Origin: Lysobacterales bacterium | GTDB taxonomy: Bacteria; Pseudomonadota; Gammaproteobacteria; Xanthomonadales; SZUA-36 | DNA length: 16,096 nt | Assembly (NCBI GenBank): GCA_021648045.1 | Contig: JAKITM010000047.1 | Coordinates: forward strand, 1 to 16,096 | Direction of reading: 5' to 3' | Part shown: positions 12,397 through 16,096 of the stretch, piece by piece | Position numbering within the stretch: the stretch's first letter is position 1 | Layout: each line of letters opens with the position of its first letter | Notes under the pieces: model-generated | The model's input: only the letters and a program-made list of their open reading frames with translations | What the model was told of the DNA's origin: nothing | Databases searched by the model: none | Program-made: the position numbers and the translations under genes

Positions 12397-12515
12397 GTAT
12401 TTATTACATAATCACTCTGCAATAGCATAAAATTAAACTTAGCAAGTTGCCATGAGTTTTTTAAGAGAATAACCCGTTCCCGGCAAAGCGCCGGATGTAA
12501 GTGATTAAATAGATT

Positions 12516-13655
12516 ATGCCTGATAAAACTAACAGTAATGACAAACACGAGACTATTCTGAATTTGGATAGTGTGCGCGGTCGTATTGATGGGATAGATC
12601 GTGAAATCCAGCAGTTAATTTCTGCCCGAGCAAGTCTGGCTCTGGAAGTTGGCAAGGTTAAAGGCAAGCTCGCCAATGCCGTAGATTATTATCGGCCTGA
12701 TAGGGAGGCTCAAGTTTTACGCCGGGTGTGTGAGAATAACAAGGGCCCTCTGAGCGATGAAGAAATGCTGCGTCTGTTTCGTGAAATTATGTCGGCATGT
12801 CTGGCTCAACAGGAGCCGTTAACTATCGCATACCTGGGGCCTGAAGGTACTTTTACCCAGCAGGCGGTTAGTCGACACTTTGGTCACTCCATTCACAGCA
12901 TTGCGATGGCGGGTATTGAAGACATTTTTCATCAGGTGCAATCTGAAGATGCAGATTTCGGGGTAGTGCCAGTAGAGAACTCAACCCAAGGTGTGGTCAG
13001 TCACACCATGGACATGTTTTACGATTCAGATATTAAGATATGTGGCGAAATCACCCTTAGAATTCACCAGAATTTACTAACTCATGCCAAGAGCTTGGAT
13101 CAGATAGAGCGAGTTTACTCACATCAGCAGTCTTTATCACAATGCCGGCATTGGCTGCGCGCGAACCTGCCTAATGCTGAGTGTATAGCGGTGAGTAGCA
13201 ATGCTGAGGCCGCCAGACGCGCCCGTAATGCTGCCGATTCAGCGGCCATTGCCAGTCGTGCCGCTGGACGAATTTATGACTTGCCGATATTATTTTCTCG
13301 GATTGAAGATCAACAGGACAATAGCACCCGTTTTTTGGTGCTGGGGCGTGAATTATTTCCGCCCAGCGGCAACGACAAAACATCTTTAATGATGGCAACC
13401 CGTGGCGGCGATGGCCCGGGTGATCTCTATTCATTGCTGGCACCGCTAAATAATAAATCAATTAATATGACCCGAATTGAGTCACGACCATCGAGAGAAA
13501 GCACCTGGGGTTATGTTTTCTTTGTTGATGTGCTCGGGCACGCAGATGAAGAACCATTGAAGTCTGTACTCAATGACCTTAGCTCTACAAACACGGTGGT
13601 GCGGGTTCTAGGCTCTTACCCTCAGGCCATGCTTGATCCGGAAAAAGACCAATAA
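12516..13655 (+). CDS. pheA: Bifunctional chorismate mutase / prephenate dehydratase (P-protein)
   Basis: Converts chorismate to prephenate and then to phenylpyruvate, the route to phenylalanine. The 379 residues show three domains. The AroQ chorismate mutase spans about 17-105, with Arg21, Arg38, Lys49, Arg63 and Glu64 matching the E. coli active-site residues by alignment. Prephenate dehydratase (about 111-285) begins IAYLGPEGTFTQQA and carries VPVENSTQGVV and the Thr-Arg-Phe motif at 271-273. A C-terminal ACT domain (about 290-375) has the ESRP motif at 322-325, known to bind phenylalanine for feedback control. The length is usual. ATG 12516 lacks a strong ribosome binding site, but similarity begins soon after it. 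The stop lies 85 bp before hisC. In pseudomonads serC precedes pheA; here the divergent exporter gene does. Confidence 0.96.
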   Translation: MPDKTNSNDKHETILNLDSVRGRIDGIDREIQQLISARASLALEVGKVKGKLANAVDYYRPDREAQVLRRVCENNKGPLSDEEMLRLFREIMSACLAQQEPLTIAYLGPEGTFTQQAVSRHFGHSIHSIAMAGIEDIFHQVQSEDADFGVVPVENSTQGVVSHTMDMFYDSDIKICGEITLRIHQNLLTHAKSLDQIERVYSHQQSLSQCRHWLRANLPNAECIAVSSNAEAARRARNAADSAAIASRAAGRIYDLPILFSRIEDQQDNSTRFLVLGRELFPPSGNDKTSLMMATRGGDGPGDLYSLLAPLNNKSINMTRIESRPSRESTWGYVFFVDVLGHADEEPLKSVLNDLSSTNTVVRVLGSYPQAMLDPEKDQ

Positions 13656-13725
13656 GCAAAAAATCAGCATTTGAAAGATTAAATAATTGAAAGACCAATA
13701 ACCGAACGATTAATAATTGAAAGAC
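13644..13725. repeat. Short degenerate direct repeats between pheA and hisC
   Basis: AATAATTGAAAGAC occurs at 13682-13695 and 13712-13725, a period of 30 bp, each copy preceded by GATT. AAAGACCAATAA occurs at 13644-13655, ending with the pheA stop codon, and again at 13690-13701. TTGAAAGA is present three times (13671, 13687, 13717). The pattern suggests serial slippage duplications that began at the end of pheA. Confidence 0.75.
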
Positions 13726-13740
13726 AATGGAAACCATACT

Positions 13741-14859
13741 ATGGGATGTGATTATTTAAGCTTAGCAACCCCGGGTGTACAAGGCTTACACCCTTATTTG
13801 CCGGGCAAACCAATTGCCGAACTGGAGCGCGAGTATGGTGTTAGTAACATCATCAAGCTGGCTTCAAATGAAAACCCGCTCGGCAGCAGTCCGGCTGCAA
13901 TTGCGGCGGTTCGTAGCGGCCTTGATGAATTGTGGCTGTATCCGGACGCCAACGGTTTCGAGCTCAAACAAGCCTTGTCCCGACGACTTGGGCTGGAAAC
14001 TGAGTGTATTACCCTCGGTAATGGTTCAAACGATGTGCTGGTATTGTTGGCAGAAGCCTGGCTTAGTCCTGAGCATAATGCGGTGTTTTCCGAATATTGT
14101 TTTGCGGTTTATCCCATTGCAACCCAAGCAGCGGGCGCAGAGGCACGAATTGCCCCGGCACTGGCTGCTGATAGCGATATGCCTTTGGGTCATGACTTAC
14201 AGGCAATGACTGATCGAATAGATGCCAATACCCGTTTGGTTTTTGTAGCCAACCCGAACAACCCCACCGGCACTTGGCTTGATAATGTAGCCTTGCGCGA
14301 CTTTGTCGCCAATGTGCCGGAGACCTGTCTAGTAATAATCGATGAAGCCTATCTTGAATATGCCGGTGAGGGGCAGGGCAGTGATGCCGCTGTCTGGCTT
14401 GCTGATTTCCCAAATTTAGTGGTTACGCGCACTTTTTCCAAGGCCTATGGCCTCGCGGGCATGCGTGTAGGTTATGCACTCTCAAACCCACAGGTTGCGG
14501 CAGTCTTAAATCGTGTACGCCAACCTTTCAATGTTAACGGGCTAGCTTTGCTGGCGGCTGAAGCAGCGCTGGAAGATGCGGATTTTCTCGCCCGCACAAA
14601 AGCGGTAAATGACCGGGGTATGCAGCAATTACGCTCCGGCTTGCTTGACCTCGGGCTGGGTGTGATTCCATCGGCAGGTAATTTTATTTTGGTGGATATG
14701 CAGCGGGAGGCGATGCCGATTTATGATGCATTGCTAAGAAAATCAGTGATCGTTCGCCCGGTAGGGAATTATGGCTTAGATCAGCATTTACGCATCACTA
14801 TTGGCACGCAAGAGCAAAACGCAACTCTGCTTGCAGCGCTTGCAGATGTGTATTCCTGA
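13741..14859 (+). CDS. hisC: Histidinol-phosphate aminotransferase
   Basis: A PLP-dependent class I/II aminotransferase that makes histidinol phosphate from imidazole-acetol phosphate and glutamate. Copies in this genomic position often also transaminate phenylpyruvate or hydroxyphenylpyruvate. The chain from ATG 13741 is 372 residues and begins MGCDYLSLATPGVQGLHPYLPGKP, matching where the family usually begins. The frame can be extended upstream to a TTG at 13717, but that lies inside a duplicated repeat and is less likely. Motifs include KLASNENPLG, LGNGSNDVL, NPNNPTG from residue 171, IDEAYLEY, and the PLP-binding Lys234 in FSKAYGLAGMRVGY; the C-terminus has an Arg-rich LRITIGT. It starts 85 bp after pheA and ends 23 bp before aroA, so the three probably form one operon. 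Confidence 0.95.
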   Translation: MGCDYLSLATPGVQGLHPYLPGKPIAELEREYGVSNIIKLASNENPLGSSPAAIAAVRSGLDELWLYPDANGFELKQALSRRLGLETECITLGNGSNDVLVLLAEAWLSPEHNAVFSEYCFAVYPIATQAAGAEARIAPALAADSDMPLGHDLQAMTDRIDANTRLVFVANPNNPTGTWLDNVALRDFVANVPETCLVIIDEAYLEYAGEGQGSDAAVWLADFPNLVVTRTFSKAYGLAGMRVGYALSNPQVAAVLNRVRQPFNVNGLALLAAEAALEDADFLARTKAVNDRGMQQLRSGLLDLGLGVIPSAGNFILVDMQREAMPIYDALLRKSVIVRPVGNYGLDQHLRITIGTQEQNATLLAALADVYS

Positions 14860-14882
14860 ATCAGGATTAAGTGAGTGATAGC

Positions 14883-16096
14883 ATGAGCGACACAATTGTA
14901 TTTCAACCCTGTACGAGGGGTTTATCAGGGGAGTTTCAACCCCCAGGGGATAAGTCTATTTCTCATCGGGCGGCTATTTTTTCTTTATTAGCTGAAGGCG
15001 AAAGCACCATTCACGGCTTTCTGCGTGCTGAAGATACCCTGGCAACACTTTCGGCCTGTATAGCGTTGGGTGCAAAAGTTGATGATCAAGCCGGCACGCT
15101 TAAAATTACAGGCGTGGGTTTAAAGGGCTTATCAGCACCGGCCGATGGTCGCCTGGATATGGGTAACTCCGGAACGGCTATGCGCTTGCTGGCGGGGGTG
15201 TTAGCGGCTCAACCGTTTAATTGCGAATTATACGGGGACAAATCACTCAGCAGCAGGCCAATGGCAAGAATTATTCGACCACTATCACTGATGGGTGCAG
15301 ATATCCACGCCGTTGACGGCTGCCCGCCTTTATTAATCGCCGCATCTGACGGCCTTAAACCTCTTGCCTATCAAAGCCCGGTTGCCAGCGCACAGGTAAA
15401 ATCCTGTCTGTTGCTGGCTGGCTTATGTTCGGGGGTTGAAATCAGTGTTTGCGAACCAGCGCTGTCACGGGACCATAGTGAGCGCATGTTACGGGCACAA
15501 GGCGCGGCTATCGATGTTAGCGGAGATTGTGTGAAGTTATCCGCAAGCACATCGCTGGCGCCATTAAACATGGCTATTCCTGCGGATATTTCATCGGCTG
15601 CATTTGCAATTGTCGCCGCGTTGATAATACCCGGATCTGATATAACAGTTTTAAATATTAGTATTAACCCGACGCGAGCCCGGTTGCTTGATGCCCTTTC
15701 TCAAATGGGGGGCAATATCGAAGTGTTTAATACCCGTGAGCAGGGCGGTGAGGCGGTAGCTGACCTGCGTATTCGCAGCTCCAACCTAAAAGGCATCGAT
15801 GTCCCACCGGACTGGGTGCCGGGAATGATAGATGAATTCCCGATACTAATGATCGCTGCCAGTTTGGCTGACGGTGTAACCCGGGTGCGCGGAGCCGCAG
15901 AATTGCGGGTTAAAGAAAGCGACCGGATTAGTGTGATGGCTGATGGCTTAGGAAAAATGGGGGTAGTGGTGGAAGAGTGCGCAGATGGTTTTGATTTACA
16001 TGGCAGTTCAGCTTTTCGCTTTACCGCTGCCGAGGTGGATGCTTGCGGCGATCATCGCTGTGCCATGAGCTATCTGATTGCCGGACTGGTTTCTAA
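14883..16096 (+). CDS. aroA: 3-phosphoshikimate 1-carboxyvinyltransferase (EPSP synthase), class II, 3' end missing
   Basis: Joins shikimate-3-phosphate and phosphoenolpyruvate in the shikimate pathway. The visible 404 residues (usual length about 440) run off the window edge. Motifs include GDKSISHRA at 22-30 with Lys24, MGNSGTAMRLLAG, SAQVK at 169-173, RDHSE at 196-200, NPTR at 262-265, and catalytic Asp317 in DEFPIL. The combination GDKS, SAQxK, RDHxE and NxxR marks class II, the group that includes Bacillus-type enzymes, rather than class I E. coli. ATG 14883 is preferred; an in-frame GTG at 14871 is possible, with AGGA only four bases upstream. It follows hisC by 23 bp. Unlike the pseudomonad gene it is not fused to, or preceded by, tyrA. 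Confidence 0.96.
   Translation, partial: MSDTIVFQPCTRGLSGEFQPPGDKSISHRAAIFSLLAEGESTIHGFLRAEDTLATLSACIALGAKVDDQAGTLKITGVGLKGLSAPADGRLDMGNSGTAMRLLAGVLAAQPFNCELYGDKSLSSRPMARIIRPLSLMGADIHAVDGCPPLLIAASDGLKPLAYQSPVASAQVKSCLLLAGLCSGVEISVCEPALSRDHSERMLRAQGAAIDVSGDCVKLSASTSLAPLNMAIPADISSAAFAIVAALIIPGSDITVLNISINPTRARLLDALSQMGGNIEVFNTREQGGEAVADLRIRSSNLKGIDVPPDWVPGMIDEFPILMIAASLADGVTRVRGAAELRVKESDRISVMADGLGKMGVVVEECADGFDLHGSSAFRFTAAEVDACGDHRCAMSYLIAGLVS

Noticed and set aside
12452..12472. Mini-ORF MSFLRE before pheA as an attenuation leader peptide
   Set aside because: It has one Phe codon only and no following terminator/antiterminator pair, so Phe-dependent attenuation is not supported.
12480..12496. 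Hairpin CCGGC/GCCGG just before pheA as a terminator
   Set aside because: A five-base stem without a T-run; too weak to call.
13171..13461. Open frames opposite and within pheA, including the plus-strand one at 13201-13389
   Set aside because: They overlap the prephenate dehydratase and ACT regions, which are well conserved in the main frame.
13775..14413. Two alternative open frames within hisC (plus and minus)
   Set aside because: Both overlap conserved hisC motifs in the real frame and their products look random.
1..16096. CRISPR array, tRNA, rRNA, toxin-antitoxin or phage defence genes
   Set aside because: I looked for regular spaced repeats, cloverleaf-like sequence and typical defence domains and found none.

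Overview
The window looks like chromosomal DNA of a marine-type gammaproteobacterium, probably near the Marinobacter, Spongiibacteraceae or Cellvibrionales groups. This is inferred from protein character: a PurF of the E. coli/Pseudomonas kind, the pheA-hisC-aroA order typical of pseudomonads and relatives, and a neutral-lipid gene set known from marine hydrocarbon-associated gammaproteobacteria. Both edges cut genes: purF lacks its start and aroA lacks its end. I see no rRNA, tRNA, CRISPR array, transposase or phage gene.

Bases 1-7839 hold a storage-lipid neighbourhood. After purF comes a WS/DGAT wax ester synthase on the same strand, then a convergent TPR-like protein. Divergent from the TPR gene is a PhaF-type phasin with a lysine/alanine-rich, histone-H1-like tail and a clear terminator. 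An acyl-CoA-binding protein (ACBP) and a TetR-family regulator form a minus-strand pair. Divergent from that pair is a two-domain fatty acyl-CoA reductase of about 660 residues, of the Marinobacter type that makes fatty alcohols. Together these supply a plausible route: ACBP holds acyl-CoA, the reductase makes fatty alcohol, and WS/DGAT joins alcohol and acyl-CoA into wax ester. The phasin could coat the inclusion and tie it to DNA, and TetR may sense acyl-CoA or lipid. An inverted repeat over the predicted ACBP start point is a candidate TetR operator.

Bases 7840-9143 carry a BCP-type peroxiredoxin behind a strong hairpin, and a conserved-looking protein of unknown function. Bases 9144-10599 are an accessory-looking stretch. 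It holds a 93-bp REP/MITE-like inverted repeat, an AT-rich gene for a small secreted protein, and about 670 bp without an intact gene. That gap contains palindromes, two hairpins and a likely frameshifted gene remnant.

Bases 10600-12242 (minus strand) hold a small PHA-granule-system protein and a ThrE-type threonine/serine exporter. Bases 12516-16096 hold pheA, hisC and class II aroA, a run for aromatic amino acids and histidine. The tyrA gene usually found between hisC and aroA in pseudomonad-type operons is absent. A partial tandem duplication sits between pheA and hisC.
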